Assembly (NCBI GenBank): GCA_028280885.1
Contig: JANQKY010000060.1
Location: 43,921-107,920, forward strand
Direction of reading: 5' to 3'
Length of the DNA: 64,000 nt
Source: Tepidamorphus sp.
Lineage (GTDB): Bacteria; Pseudomonadota; Alphaproteobacteria; Rhizobiales; Tepidamorphaceae
This document shows, piece by piece, positions 19,844-28,814 of the stretch. Both the position numbers and the translations under genes were made by a program. Under the pieces are notes generated by a model. The model had not been told where the DNA came from, ran no database searches, and worked only from the letters and a program-made list of their open reading frames with translations. The stretch's first letter is position 1; each line of letters starts with the position of its first letter.

Positions 19844-20766
19844 ACCCGGACCTCCTCATCGTAAGGGTCGTAAGTGTCGATTTCCTGCGGCAGGATCGCG
19901 CGGATGGCGACCTCCTCGGACGCCATGGCGATCAGGTCGTCGCTTTCGTAGAGAACCAGCGGCTTGGCGGCCATGGTGTCCTTGGCCATGCCGAGCTGGT
20001 CCTTGGTGGCGACGAGATAGGTGAAGACGCCGTCGATCTCGTCGATCGACTTGCGCAAGGAGTCTTCCAGGCTCACCCCGTTGGCGAGATCATGGGCGAC
20101 ATAGACGGCGAGCAGCTCGCTGTCGCAGTTCGACATGAACCGGTGGCCCTTGCGCTCCATCTCGCGGCGCGTGATCCAGTAGTTGGTGATCTGGCCGTTA
20201 TGGACAACGGAGACGTCGTTATAGGGGAAGGCCCAGTAAGGATGGGCCGACTTGATGTCGACGTCGGATTCGGTCGCCATGCGGGTGTGGCCGATGCCGT
20301 GGGTGCCGGTGAAGTCGGCAAGCCCATAGGCTTCGGCAACGACCGAGGCGTCGCCCAGATCCTTGATCAGTTCGAGGCCGTTGCCCATCGACAGGATCTC
20401 GACGCCGTCGGCCTCCTCGATATGCTCGGCCATGGCGCCGGTATCGCCGTCATGGGACAAGACATAGCGCAGCGCGTAGTCGGTGGCGTGTTCCTTCGCC
20501 TTGACCTTGGCGCCGTGTTCGGCGAGCACCGCGTCGACGGCGGCGATCCGGTCGGCCAGCATGCCGGCGACCTTCGAGCCGCGGGCCATGTCGTCGGCCT
20601 CGGCGACCTTGACGCGCATCACGTAGTCGCCCTCCGAGGGCACGCCGTAGACGGCATAGCCCGTCGAATCCGGACCGCGGTGCTTCAGCGCCTGCAGCAT
20701 CGCGGTCATCTCGCTGCCGACATTAGAGCTCCTGCCCTTGTGTATAAGTCCTGCGATTCCGCACAT
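19831..20766 (-). CDS. mgsA: N-methylglutamate synthase subunit A (class II amidotransferase)
   Basis: A 311-aa Ntn-hydrolase. Cys2 after the initiator Met (MCGIAGL) is the nucleophile that releases the amine; RGPDSTG, HTRMATES and HNGQITNYW are the substrate-binding loops. In this pathway the substrate is gamma-glutamylmethylamide, whose methylamine is transferred to make N-methylglutamate. AGGAGG lies upstream of the ATG. It is first of the mgsABC trio and overlaps mgsB. Asn synthetase or PurF share the fold but not this gene context. Confidence 0.9.
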   Translation of the reverse strand: MCGIAGLIHKGRSSNVGSEMTAMLQALKHRGPDSTGYAVYGVPSEGDYVMRVKVAEADDMARGSKVAGMLADRIAAVDAVLAEHGAKVKAKEHATDYALRYVLSHDGDTGAMAEHIEEADGVEILSMGNGLELIKDLGDASVVAEAYGLADFTGTHGIGHTRMATESDVDIKSAHPYWAFPYNDVSVVHNGQITNYWITRREMERKGHRFMSNCDSELLAVYVAHDLANGVSLEDSLRKSIDEIDGVFTYLVATKDQLGMAKDTMAAKPLVLYESDDLIAMASEEVAIRAILPQEIDTYDPYDEEVRVWQA

Positions 20767-20824
20767 TGAGGGAGCGCCTCCTAAAGAGAGTCGTTAAGAA
20801 TCCTTGGGTTTTCGAACGCGGGTG

Positions 20825-20847
20825 GTGCCTGCGCCTAAGGCAGGCAC
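20825..20847 (-). terminator. Hairpin across the gmaS stop codon
   Basis: Perfect 8-bp arms GTGCCTGC (20825-20832) and GCAGGCAC (20840-20847) with a 7-base loop containing the gmaS TAG. No T run follows on the minus strand, so it is more likely an attenuator or RNA-processing/stability element between gmaS and mgsA than a full terminator. Confidence 0.4.
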
Positions 20848-22310
20848 TCCATGTAGGTGTCCGCGTCCCAGTCGGTGACGGTCGCCATGAAGCGGGCCCA
20901 TTCATCCGACTTGTACTCGTGATAGAGCCGGTACATCTCGCCGGGCAGGCCGCGCTTGACGACCTCGTCGTTCTCGAGTGCCTGAAGCGCCTCGCCGAGC
21001 GACATCGGCAGCTTCTTGACCTGCTTGCCGGCCTCCATCGCCTCGTAGATGTTGCGCTCCTCCGGCTCGCCGGGGTCGAGGCTGTTGTCCAGCCCGTCAT
21101 CGGCAGCCGCCAGGATGACCGAGCCCATCAGATAGGGGTTCACCATCGAATCGACCGAGCGGTACTCGAAGCGGCCGGGCGCGGAGACGCGCAGGCCGGT
21201 GGTGCGGTTCTGGAAGCCCCAGTCGGCGAAGACCGGCGCCCAGAAGCCGGTATCCCACAGCCGGCGGTAGGAATTGACCGTCGAGCAGCCGATGGCGGTC
21301 AGCGCGCGCAGGTGATGGACGATGCCGCCGATCGCCTTCAGGCCGGTGGCGCCGGGCATCTGCGGGTCGTCGCCATCGGGCATGAAGGTGTTGTCGCCGC
21401 CCTTCACATACATGTAGTTCTCGCGCATGCCCGGCAGCGCGTCGGGATCGTTGCCGGTGCGGATGAAATGGTCCTCGCCGCCGCTCCACAGCGACATGTT
21501 GTGGTGGCAGCCGGACGCCGAGACACCCATGAAGGGCTTGGTCATGAAGCAGGCGAAGATGCCGTGCTCGCGGGCGACCTGGGCGCAGATCTGGCGATAG
21601 GTGGTCAGGCGATCGGCGTTGCGAAGGACGTCGTCGAAGGTCCAGTTCAGCTCGAGCTGGCCAGGCGCGTCCTCGTGGTCGCCCTGGATCATGTCGAGGC
21701 CCATCTTGCGGGTGTATTCCATGACCTTCATGGTCACGGGCCTGAGGCTCTCGAACTGGTCGATGTGGTAGCAATAGGGCTTGGAGAAACCGTCGCGCGG
21801 CTTGCCGTTCTCGTCGAATTTCAGCCACATCATCTCGGGCTCGGTGCCCATGCGCAACTGCAGGCCGTGCTTTTCCTGGAACTGCTCGTGCAGCCGGCGC
21901 AGGTTGCCGCGGCAATCGGCCGTCAGATAGCCGCCCGGATCCTCCTTCTCCTCGCGGTTGCGGAACAGCGTGCAGTAGAAGCGGGCGATCTTCGGCGCCC
22001 AGGGCAGCTGCATGAAGGTCTCGGGCTCGGGGATGCCGACCAGTTCGGCGGCTTCCGGCCCGTAGCCCAGATAATCGCCGGCCCGGTTCGTGAACAGGTT
22101 CATGGTGGCGCCGTAGACGAGCTGGAAGCCCTTCTTGGCGGCGCTTTCCCAGTGATCGGCGGGCATGCCCTTGCCCATGATCTTGCCGGTTACGGAGACG
22201 AACTGGAGATAGATGTACTCGACCCCGAGCCGGTCGATCATCTCGCGGACTTCCTTGACTTTCTCCGCGCGCCCGGGCGCATCGACAAATCGTTCGAGAT
22301 CGGTGGCCAA
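20835..22310 (-). CDS. gmaS: Gamma-glutamylmethylamide synthetase (glutamine synthetase family)
   Basis: ATP-dependent joining of glutamate and methylamine. The 491-aa chain has glutamine synthetase domains: beta-grasp N-terminus (FVSVTGKIMGKGMP), catalytic GTEPEMMW, GDHEDAPGQLELNW and GVSASGCHHNMSL, and a C-terminal RFEYRSVDSMVNPYL. The SASGCHHNMS variant replaces the SGMHVHQS of GlnA, as in GMAS/GlnT-type enzymes. Start chosen as TTG at 22308-22310 because GAGGAG sits 5 bases upstream and the frame has no good ATG there. First gene of the cluster, divergent from the GntR gene. Ordinary GSIII is excluded by neighbouring mgsABC. Confidence 0.88.
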   Translation of the reverse strand: MATDLERFVDAPGRAEKVKEVREMIDRLGVEYIYLQFVSVTGKIMGKGMPADHWESAAKKGFQLVYGATMNLFTNRAGDYLGYGPEAAELVGIPEPETFMQLPWAPKIARFYCTLFRNREEKEDPGGYLTADCRGNLRRLHEQFQEKHGLQLRMGTEPEMMWLKFDENGKPRDGFSKPYCYHIDQFESLRPVTMKVMEYTRKMGLDMIQGDHEDAPGQLELNWTFDDVLRNADRLTTYRQICAQVAREHGIFACFMTKPFMGVSASGCHHNMSLWSGGEDHFIRTGNDPDALPGMRENYMYVKGGDNTFMPDGDDPQMPGATGLKAIGGIVHHLRALTAIGCSTVNSYRRLWDTGFWAPVFADWGFQNRTTGLRVSAPGRFEYRSVDSMVNPYLMGSVILAAADDGLDNSLDPGEPEERNIYEAMEAGKQVKKLPMSLGEALQALENDEVVKRGLPGEMYRLYHEYKSDEWARFMATVTDWDADTYMECLP

Positions 22311-22843
22311 GTTACTCCTCCTCAAGCCTTTTTGTCCCCACAACGACGATCCCGCATCGTGGGTTGCGATGCGACACCGAACGGGACGAAGCCTCAAGGC
22401 CTCGCCGCAATCGGGCTTAGGAGAGAAACGGAACCGGTCCACCCGGCTTGCCTGATCCGGCACGGCTCGCTCACGGGCCAGTCCGGCCGCGACGCGATCC
22501 TCAACCGGGCACGCGCGGTGACCCGGTCCTCAAGGCCGAAACCGCGATCGCCCGGCAGATGCGGCGGGCGTTGACCGGGATATCGGTACAATCTGGCTGG
22601 CTACGGGCCGGTTCCAGACTTCTGACCCTGGCAGCGCTGGCAAAGCGTGCTCGGGGCGATATGTACCGTTCGATTGCCGGTCGGCGTATTCGACAGTTCG
22701 TTTTCTCCTACCCATAGCCAGTTTGACCAATCCGATCCGAAAAGCAACCTCTTTTGATCCAATATAGGTATAATTGTTTTCCTGCCGATTATATTGGTAT
22801 ATAATTGGATCAAGACCTCCGAAAAGGACTCGCAACTGGTCTC
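22311..22843. promoter_or_regulatory. Divergent control region between gmaS and the GntR gene
   Basis: 533 bp with no credible gene. The gmaS-proximal 370 bp is GC-rich leader. The rest (22690-22830) is markedly AT-rich and contains the dyad listed below. It is the only long gap in the amine cluster, so it probably holds promoters for both directions. Confidence 0.65.
22756..22811. promoter_or_regulatory. Candidate GntR operator and overlapping promoters
   Basis: Two nested inverted repeats: GATCCAAT (22756-22763) with ATTGGATC (22804-22811), and CCAATATA (22759-22766) with TATATTGG (22790-22797), all perfect 8-mers. Each strand carries a TATAAT hexamer inside the dyad: 22769-22774 on plus, 22788-22793 on minus. 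Both strands also read TTGATCCAAT upstream of it. This fits a symmetric repressor site over two divergent -10 boxes. Confidence 0.6.
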
Positions 22844-23515
22844 ATGTCGAAACGCGGCTCTTCAGAAATCGCCACGCAGATCCGGTTCGAGATCGCCAAG
22901 GGCAATCTCGCGCTGAACGACCGGCTGCCGTCCGAACGCAGCCTGGCGGCGGATTACGGCGTTGCCCGCAACACCATCCGCGTCGCGCTCAACCAGCTCG
23001 AGGCCGAGAACTATGTCGAGATCCGGCCTGGCAGCGGCACCTATGTGGTCTACAAACGCGAGGACCCGGCGCCGCAGGCGATCGAGCGGGCCAAGCCGCT
23101 CGAACTGATCGACGCCCGCTTCGCGCTGGAGCCGCATATCTGCCGGCTCTGCGTGCTGCATGGCGACCAGGACGATTTCGACCGGCTCGAAACCCTGTGC
23201 ACCCGCATGGAGCAGGCGGTCGACGATCCCGTCGCCTTCGCCGAGATCGACACCGACTTCCACCGCCTGCTCGCCCGCACGACGGGCAACGGCCTGCTGA
23301 TCTGGATCATCGGCCAGATCAACTCGGTGCGCGCGACCGACGAATGGACGCTGATGCGCCACCTGACGCTGAACCGGGCGATGATCACGCAATACAACGC
23401 CCAGCACCGCGAAATCCTCAACGCCATCCGCAGCCGCGAACCCGAACGCGCGGCGGCCGCCATGAAGGAGCACCTGGAAGCCGCCCGGCTGTCGCTGACG
23501 CGGGCGGCGGAATAG
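22844..23515 (+). CDS. GntR-family regulator, FCD (FadR-like) type
   Basis: A 223-aa regulator: winged helix at residues 5-70 (NDRLPSERSLAADYGVARNT, then IRPGSGTYVVYK) and an all-helical FCD ligand domain with the metal-site residues in FHRLL, HREIL and HLEAAR. Start ATG at 22844 is the first that gives the family N-terminus; an in-frame TTG at 22805 is possible. It is divergent from gmaS over a perfect dyad, so it likely represses the amine cluster. The inducer is unknown; an amine or pathway intermediate is a guess. Confidence 0.88.
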   Translation: MSKRGSSEIATQIRFEIAKGNLALNDRLPSERSLAADYGVARNTIRVALNQLEAENYVEIRPGSGTYVVYKREDPAPQAIERAKPLELIDARFALEPHICRLCVLHGDQDDFDRLETLCTRMEQAVDDPVAFAEIDTDFHRLLARTTGNGLLIWIIGQINSVRATDEWTLMRHLTLNRAMITQYNAQHREILNAIRSREPERAAAAMKEHLEAARLSLTRAAE

Positions 23516-23690
23516 CCGCCAACAGGCTTGACCGCGCCGACGCGATCGGCGATCGTCCCCGCACGGCGCTTGAGCGGGGGCGCCGCCCGGTCCACGGAGA
23601 GAGTTGAACTCACCCCGGCATCGCAGATCCTCATCAGGCCTTTTTCCGCAGCCCACCGGTGGACCATGGGAGCGATACGGAGAAAGCGCC

Positions 23691-25274
23691 ATGAGCGACG
23701 CACCATCCGGCCATCAGGCCGGAAACCCCAATCTCGACTTCCTGAAGAAATCCGCCAAGGACCTGAAACGCGCCCTGCAGCGCGGCGAGCCGGAAGCACG
23801 GGCGCGGTTTGCTGCTGTGTTCGCAGCCGATCGTGAGGCGCCCGAAAACCTCGCCAATTGCCTGCATGTGATCGCCCGTGAACAGGGCCATCAAAGCTGG
23901 CCGCAGCTCAAGCTCGATGTCGCGCTGCGCCGCGCCGACACCGACGCGCTTGCCGCCCGACTGGGCGGCGCGCTCTACTATGGCCGGCTTGCCCAGGCCG
24001 AACGGATCCTCGCCCTTCGTCCCGATATCGCGGAGGGGCGCTTTGCCCTGCAGGTCGCGCTGTTCGACGAGGCGGCGGTCACCACCGCGCTTGACGCCGA
24101 TCCGGGCCGCCTGTTCCGCTCCGAGAAGATCATTCCCGACAGCAGGGTCGCGCTCGATGCCTTTTCGCGGCTCGGCACGTCGCACTATGCCCGGCTGCGG
24201 CCGGATCTCGCAGACGCCCAGATGCGGCTCGGCCGCATGATGCTCGAGCGGGGCGCCGATGCGAACACTCGGCACGGTTGGCCTGAGGACCCGTCGCAGA
24301 CGCTCTCGATCCTCTATGGCGCCTTGTGCGCGGCCGGCAACCTGCCGTTCGGCGCGATGCTGCTGGAGGCCGGCGCCGATCCCAACGACAATGAATGCGC
24401 CTATCACGCCTGCGAGCAGGAGACGCTCGATGCGATGCGCCTGCTGCTCGACCACGGTGTCACCTTTCCCGGCACCAACGCGCTTCTGCGCATGCTCGAC
24501 TTCGACAAATACGAGGGCGCGGAACTGCTGCTTGAAAACGGCGCGGACCCGAACGAGCGTCCGGTTCCCTTCGACGGGGACGCCTGGCACCGCCACGACA
24601 ACGCCCTGCATCACGCGATCCGCCGGGGCCGCGACGGGCGGTTCGCCGATCTGCTGATCGCCCATGGCGCCGACCCGCAAGCGACCTCGAACGGGCGGTC
24701 CTATTACGCGCTTGCGGCGATCTGCGGTAACGAACCGATGAAAGCGACGCTGCGCGATCGCGGGCTTGCGACCGGATTGTCGCCGTCCGACGCGCTGCTG
24801 GCGGCCGCCGCCTCCGGCAACCGGGGCGAGGCGCTGCGGCTGTGGGCTGAGGACAAGGATGCGGTGTCGCGGCTGTCAGACGCCGACCAGCGGCTGCCTA
24901 TCGAGTTCGCCGCTCAACGGGGGCGGCTTGCCGCGCTGGAGGCGATGCAGGCCGTCGGCTTCAATCCCGACCTCACCAATGCCGAGGACATGACGGCGCT
25001 GCATGTGGCGGCCTGGTTCGGCCATGCCGACTATGTGCGGTTCTATCTGACGCTCAATCCCGACAAGACGCTGCGCAATGCCTATGGCGCGACGGCGCTT
25101 GGCAACGCGGTGCACGGGTCGGAGAACTGCCCGGAGAAGGCGTCCGGCGACTATGTCGCGACCGCGCAGGCCCTAGTCGAGGCCGGCTATGCGATCGAGC
25201 CGGAGCATGGCCATCTCGACATGGGCAGCGACGCGGTCACGGCCTTGCTGGAAGAGCGGCTGGAGCAGACCTGA
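23691..25274 (+). CDS. Ankyrin-repeat protein
   Basis: A 527-aa cytoplasmic protein of ankyrin-type repeats. The N-terminal 90 residues are charged and helical (LDFLKKSAKDLKRAL). Repeats with the A-D-x-N and L-L-x-x-G-A consensus are visible as LLEAGADPNDNE, LLENGADPNERP, LIAHGADPQATSNG, and TALHVAAWFGHADYVRFYL near the end. SD CGGAGA lies before ATG 23691. It ends exactly one base before the convergent marC stop. Such proteins mediate protein contacts; no partner or enzymatic domain is visible. Confidence 0.85.
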   Translation: MSDAPSGHQAGNPNLDFLKKSAKDLKRALQRGEPEARARFAAVFAADREAPENLANCLHVIAREQGHQSWPQLKLDVALRRADTDALAARLGGALYYGRLAQAERILALRPDIAEGRFALQVALFDEAAVTTALDADPGRLFRSEKIIPDSRVALDAFSRLGTSHYARLRPDLADAQMRLGRMMLERGADANTRHGWPEDPSQTLSILYGALCAAGNLPFGAMLLEAGADPNDNECAYHACEQETLDAMRLLLDHGVTFPGTNALLRMLDFDKYEGAELLLENGADPNERPVPFDGDAWHRHDNALHHAIRRGRDGRFADLLIAHGADPQATSNGRSYYALAAICGNEPMKATLRDRGLATGLSPSDALLAAAASGNRGEALRLWAEDKDAVSRLSDADQRLPIEFAAQRGRLAALEAMQAVGFNPDLTNAEDMTALHVAAWFGHADYVRFYLTLNPDKTLRNAYGATALGNAVHGSENCPEKASGDYVATAQALVEAGYAIEPEHGHLDMGSDAVTALLEERLEQT

Positions 25275-25919
25275 TCAGGCCGCTGATCCGGCGAGCCCCG
25301 GGAACAGCTTGAGCAGGCTGCCCGTCATCATCTCCATCGCGATTGCCGCCAGGATCATGCCCATCAGGCGGCTCATGACGGCGATCGCGGTGGCGCTCAG
25401 GCGTTTGGAGATGTGCGGGGCGGCGAGAAAGACGCCGCCGAGCAGCGCGATGTTCGCCGCAATCGCCAGGCCGAGCGCGGCCTGCGTCGCCGTTGCGGTG
25501 GCTTCGTGGGCGTAGATGATCATCGTCGAGATCGCGCCCGGGCCGAGCAGGATCGGCACCGTCATCGGATAGATGCCGGGATTGTCCTGATCGTCGTAGC
25601 GCTCCCGCTCCTTTTCGTTGCCGGCATGCGAGCGCGGCTGCTGTCCGCGCAGGAGCGTCAGCGCGATCAGCAGGATAAGCAGCCCGCCGGCGAGCCGGAA
25701 CGACTGGATGCCGATGCCGAAGAGTTTGAGGATCTCCGTGCCGGCAAGGACCGTGATGGTGCAGCCGATCACCAGTCCGATAACGACCGTCCGCGCCACC
25801 CGGCGCTGGCGTGGCTGGTCCATGTCGGCCGTCAGCGACAGGAACACCGGCAGATTGGCGAGCGGGCTCATGATCGCGAACAGCGCCGCAAACACCTTGG
25901 CAAAGAACACCACGTCCAT
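25275..25919 (-). CDS. MarC-family integral membrane protein
   Basis: A 214-aa protein with six hydrophobic segments. The family signature at the N-terminus (FFAKVFAALFAIMSPLANLP) and TVPILLGPGAISTMI in the middle are clear. MarC/UPF0056 proteins sit in the inner membrane. They were once linked to antibiotic resistance, but their function is not established. The central loop (about residues 95-115) is charged and carries LRGQQPRSHAGNEKERERYD. Stop codons of this gene and the ankyrin gene are back to back. Confidence 0.88.
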   Translation of the reverse strand: MDVVFFAKVFAALFAIMSPLANLPVFLSLTADMDQPRQRRVARTVVIGLVIGCTITVLAGTEILKLFGIGIQSFRLAGGLLILLIALTLLRGQQPRSHAGNEKERERYDDQDNPGIYPMTVPILLGPGAISTMIIYAHEATATATQAALGLAIAANIALLGGVFLAAPHISKRLSATAIAVMSRLMGMILAAIAMEMMTGSLLKLFPGLAGSAA

Positions 25920-26095
25920 TGTTGAACCGACCCGCTCATCCGCTAAGTCTCGATTGCGATGACTATCGCGATGCGTCCTGCCGGTAAACAGGCCGGATTA
26001 CCGAGCGCACCTACACCGAACTGACATGCGTTCGTGATAGAGGCCTCGTTTCGCTGCCGGACGGTGGCATTTTCACGGGAATTCAGGGGATCATC

Positions 26096-27085
26096 ATGCA
26101 TTCGATCAAACGGATCGCACTGGCAACCGCAGCGGCGATCGCGCTGTCCTCGCAGGCCTTCGCCGAAGACGTCTCGGGCAAGCTCGTCGTCTATACCTCG
26201 CAGCCCAACACCGACGCGCAGGAGACCGTCGACGCCTTCAAGGCGAAATATCCGAATGTCGAGGTCGACTGGATCCGCGACGGCACGACCAAGGTGATGG
26301 CCAAGCTGCGCGCCGAGTTCGAGGCCGGCGCCCCGCAGCCCGACGTGCTGCTGATCGCCGACACGGTGACGATGGAGGGCCTCAAGACGGAAGGCCGGCT
26401 GATGGCGCATGAGGGCGCCGACGTCTCCGCCTACGATCCGGCCATCATGGACGCCGACAAGCACTATTTCTCGACCAAGCTGATCACCACCGGCATCGTC
26501 TACAACACCGCCGCGGAGATGAAGCCGACCTCCTACAAGGATCTGCTCAAGCCCGAAGCCAAGGGCAAGATCGCCATGCCCTCGCCGCTCACCTCGGGTG
26601 CCGCGACCATCCACATGGCGACGCTGACCGGCAATCCGGATCTCGGCTGGGAGCTCTACGAGGGCCTCGCCGAACAGGGCGCGATCCCCGAGGGCGGCAA
26701 TGGCGGCACCTACAAGGCGGTCGCCGGCGGCGAGAAGCTCTATGGCTTCGTCGTCGACTTCCTGCCGATCCGCTCCAAGCAGGACGGCGCGCCGGTCGAG
26801 TTCGTGTTCCCGGTCGAGGGCGTCTCGGCGGTGACCGAGCCGGTGGCGATCCTCAACACCGCCAGGAACGTGCCGGCCGCCAAGGCCTTCGTCGATTTCC
26901 TGTTGTCGGAGGAAGGCCAGCAGCTTGCCGCAAGCCAGGGCTATCTGGCAGCCCATCCCGATATCGCGCCGCCGGAAGGCTTCCCCGCGCGCGAGGAGAT
27001 CAAGCTGATGCCGTTCGATCCGGCCAAGGCGCTGGCCGAGGACGAGGCCAACAAGAACCGGTTCCTGGAGACCTTCGGCGGCTGA
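26096..27085 (+). CDS. Periplasmic binding protein, Fe3+/phosphonate class (AfuA/PhnS-like)
   Basis: A 329-aa protein with a Sec signal (residues 1-23, cut after AFA). The mature chain begins KLVVYTSQPNTDAQE, the type II fold of ferric-ion and 2-aminoethylphosphonate receptors. Further family marks are PDVLLIADTVTMEGL, TTGIVYNT and FVDFLLSEEGQQ. The double Tyr of classic FbpA iron sites is not evident, so iron is not certain. SD AGGGG before ATG. It is followed after 7 bp by its permease; the matching ATPase is on the other strand at 28815-29861. Confidence 0.85.
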   Translation: MHSIKRIALATAAAIALSSQAFAEDVSGKLVVYTSQPNTDAQETVDAFKAKYPNVEVDWIRDGTTKVMAKLRAEFEAGAPQPDVLLIADTVTMEGLKTEGRLMAHEGADVSAYDPAIMDADKHYFSTKLITTGIVYNTAAEMKPTSYKDLLKPEAKGKIAMPSPLTSGAATIHMATLTGNPDLGWELYEGLAEQGAIPEGGNGGTYKAVAGGEKLYGFVVDFLPIRSKQDGAPVEFVFPVEGVSAVTEPVAILNTARNVPAAKAFVDFLLSEEGQQLAASQGYLAAHPDIAPPEGFPAREEIKLMPFDPAKALAEDEANKNRFLETFGG

Positions 27086-27092
27086 CCGGCTC

Positions 27093-28808
27093 TTGGCCCT
27101 GACCGGTTTCAAGACACTCCCGCGCGGCGAGGGCCTGTCCCTCGCCGCGCTTGCCTTCGTCATCTTCCTGTTCTGCGGCTATCCGCTGCTGCTCTTGTTC
27201 CAGGTCGGCCTGACGGCGGAGGGGCAGTTCGCGGTCGCACCGCTCATCGAGGCGGGCCTTAGCCGCTCGGTGCGCATCGCACTTTGGAACAGCCTGGAAA
27301 GCAGCCTCTTATCGGCGGCGCTGGCGACCCTGGTCGGCCTCCTGCTGGCGCTGGTGATCGGGCTCACCGATATCCGCGCCAAGGGGCCGCTGGTCTTCCT
27401 GGTGCTGCTTCCGATGATGATCCCGCCGCATGTGACGGCGATTGCCTGGATCCAGGCGCTCGGGCCGGCAAGTCCGCTCCTGCAATGGCTCGGGATCGCG
27501 CCGGAGCCGGGCTCCGACCATCCGATCTATTCGCGCGGCGGCATCATCACGCTGCTATCGATCCAGCATGCGCCGCTGGTCTTCCTGGTCGTGCGCTCGG
27601 CGCTGCGCGGCTTTCCGCGCGAGTTGAGCGACGCGGCGCGGGTCAGCGGTGCCCGGCCGTTCAGGCTGTTGCGCAGGATCATCATTCCAATGCTCGCGCC
27701 GACCCTGCTTGCCGGCTTCGCGCTGTCCTTCATCGCCGCGCTCGGCAATTTCGGCATCAACGCGCTGCTCGGCATCCCGGCGCGCTACACCACCCTGCCG
27801 GTGCTGATCTGGCGGCGGCTCGCCAGCTTCGGACCCGATGTCCTGCCGAAGGTCGCCGTGCTGTCGATCCTCCTGGCGCTGATCGCGCTGATCGCGCTCG
27901 GTCTTCAGCTCCTGTTGCAAAGGCGCATCCGGCGCGAACTGGTCGGCCTGCCGCAGGCGCCGCTGGCGATCGCGCTGGGAACCCGCAAGCCGTTCGTCGA
28001 AGCGGCGATCTGGGCCTATCTGATCGCCGTGCTCGGCCTGCCGATCATCTCGCTGGTGGCGACCGCGCTGGTGCCGACCTATGGCGTGCCGCTCGATTTC
28101 TCGACGCTCACCTTCAAGAACTTCATCGAGGTGATCGCCCGCCAGGCGGTGACCGGGCGGGCTTTCGTCAATTCGACCTTCGCGGCGGCGAGTGCGGCGA
28201 CCGTGATCGCCTGCCTGTCGATCGTGCTCGGCTATTTCCTGGCAACCGGCAAGGGCGCGAGCCGGCGGCTTGCGGCGGTCTCCGCCGGCCAGGCGGAAAT
28301 CGGCTTTGCGGTACCCGGCCTGGTGATCTCGATCGCCTTCATCCTCGCCTTCATCCGGCCGCTGCCGGTCCTCAACGTCTCGCTTTACGGCACGATCTGG
28401 ATCATCCTGATCGCCTATGTCGCCGCCTTCCTCGTCGTCGGGCTGAAACCGGTGGCGGCGGCCTATAACCAGCTCGACCACAGCCTCGACGACGCAGCCC
28501 GCGTGGCCGGCGCGGGCTTTACCCGGCGGATGCGGCGGATCTTCGCCCCGCTGATGGCCCCGGCAGCCGCCTCCGGGGCGATCCTGGTGTTCCTGACGGC
28601 CTATAACGAGGTCACCGTCTCCGCCCTGCTCTGGTCGACCGGCAACGAGACGATCGGCACGGTGATCTTCAACTACGAGGACGGCGGCTACACGACGCTG
28701 GCCGCCGCCATGTCGGCGGTGACGGTGGTGGCGACGGTGCTGATCATGCTGGCGATGAACGCGTTCGCAAGGCACCTGCCCGCGGGCGTCATTCCGTGGC
28801 GGGCGTAG
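27093..28808 (+). CDS. ABC transporter permease with two fused domains (FbpB class)
   Basis: A 571-aa inner-membrane protein of about 12 segments. Two copies of the permease core are seen: EAA loops ELSDAARVSGARPFRLL (residues ~180) and SLDDAARVAGAGFTRRM (~465). The fused double-permease form is normal for the Fe3+/thiamine/phosphonate class. The frame starts with TTG at 27093, 7 bp after the binding-protein stop; ribosome site weak, so translational coupling is likely. The C-terminus faces the ATPase gene with 6 bp between stops. Confidence 0.88.
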   Translation: MALTGFKTLPRGEGLSLAALAFVIFLFCGYPLLLLFQVGLTAEGQFAVAPLIEAGLSRSVRIALWNSLESSLLSAALATLVGLLLALVIGLTDIRAKGPLVFLVLLPMMIPPHVTAIAWIQALGPASPLLQWLGIAPEPGSDHPIYSRGGIITLLSIQHAPLVFLVVRSALRGFPRELSDAARVSGARPFRLLRRIIIPMLAPTLLAGFALSFIAALGNFGINALLGIPARYTTLPVLIWRRLASFGPDVLPKVAVLSILLALIALIALGLQLLLQRRIRRELVGLPQAPLAIALGTRKPFVEAAIWAYLIAVLGLPIISLVATALVPTYGVPLDFSTLTFKNFIEVIARQAVTGRAFVNSTFAAASAATVIACLSIVLGYFLATGKGASRRLAAVSAGQAEIGFAVPGLVISIAFILAFIRPLPVLNVSLYGTIWIILIAYVAAFLVVGLKPVAAAYNQLDHSLDDAARVAGAGFTRRMRRIFAPLMAPAAASGAILVFLTAYNEVTVSALLWSTGNETIGTVIFNYEDGGYTTLAAAMSAVTVVATVLIMLAMNAFARHLPAGVIPWRA

Positions 28809-28814
28809 GGTGGG

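Noticed and set aside
16373..19864. A 1163-codon plus-strand open frame antisense to tmm, orf219, orf137, mgsC and mgsB
   Set aside because: It is made of His/Arg/Gly/Ala-rich low-information sequence and mirrors the third-position GC bias of the true genes; conserved motifs lie only on the minus strand.
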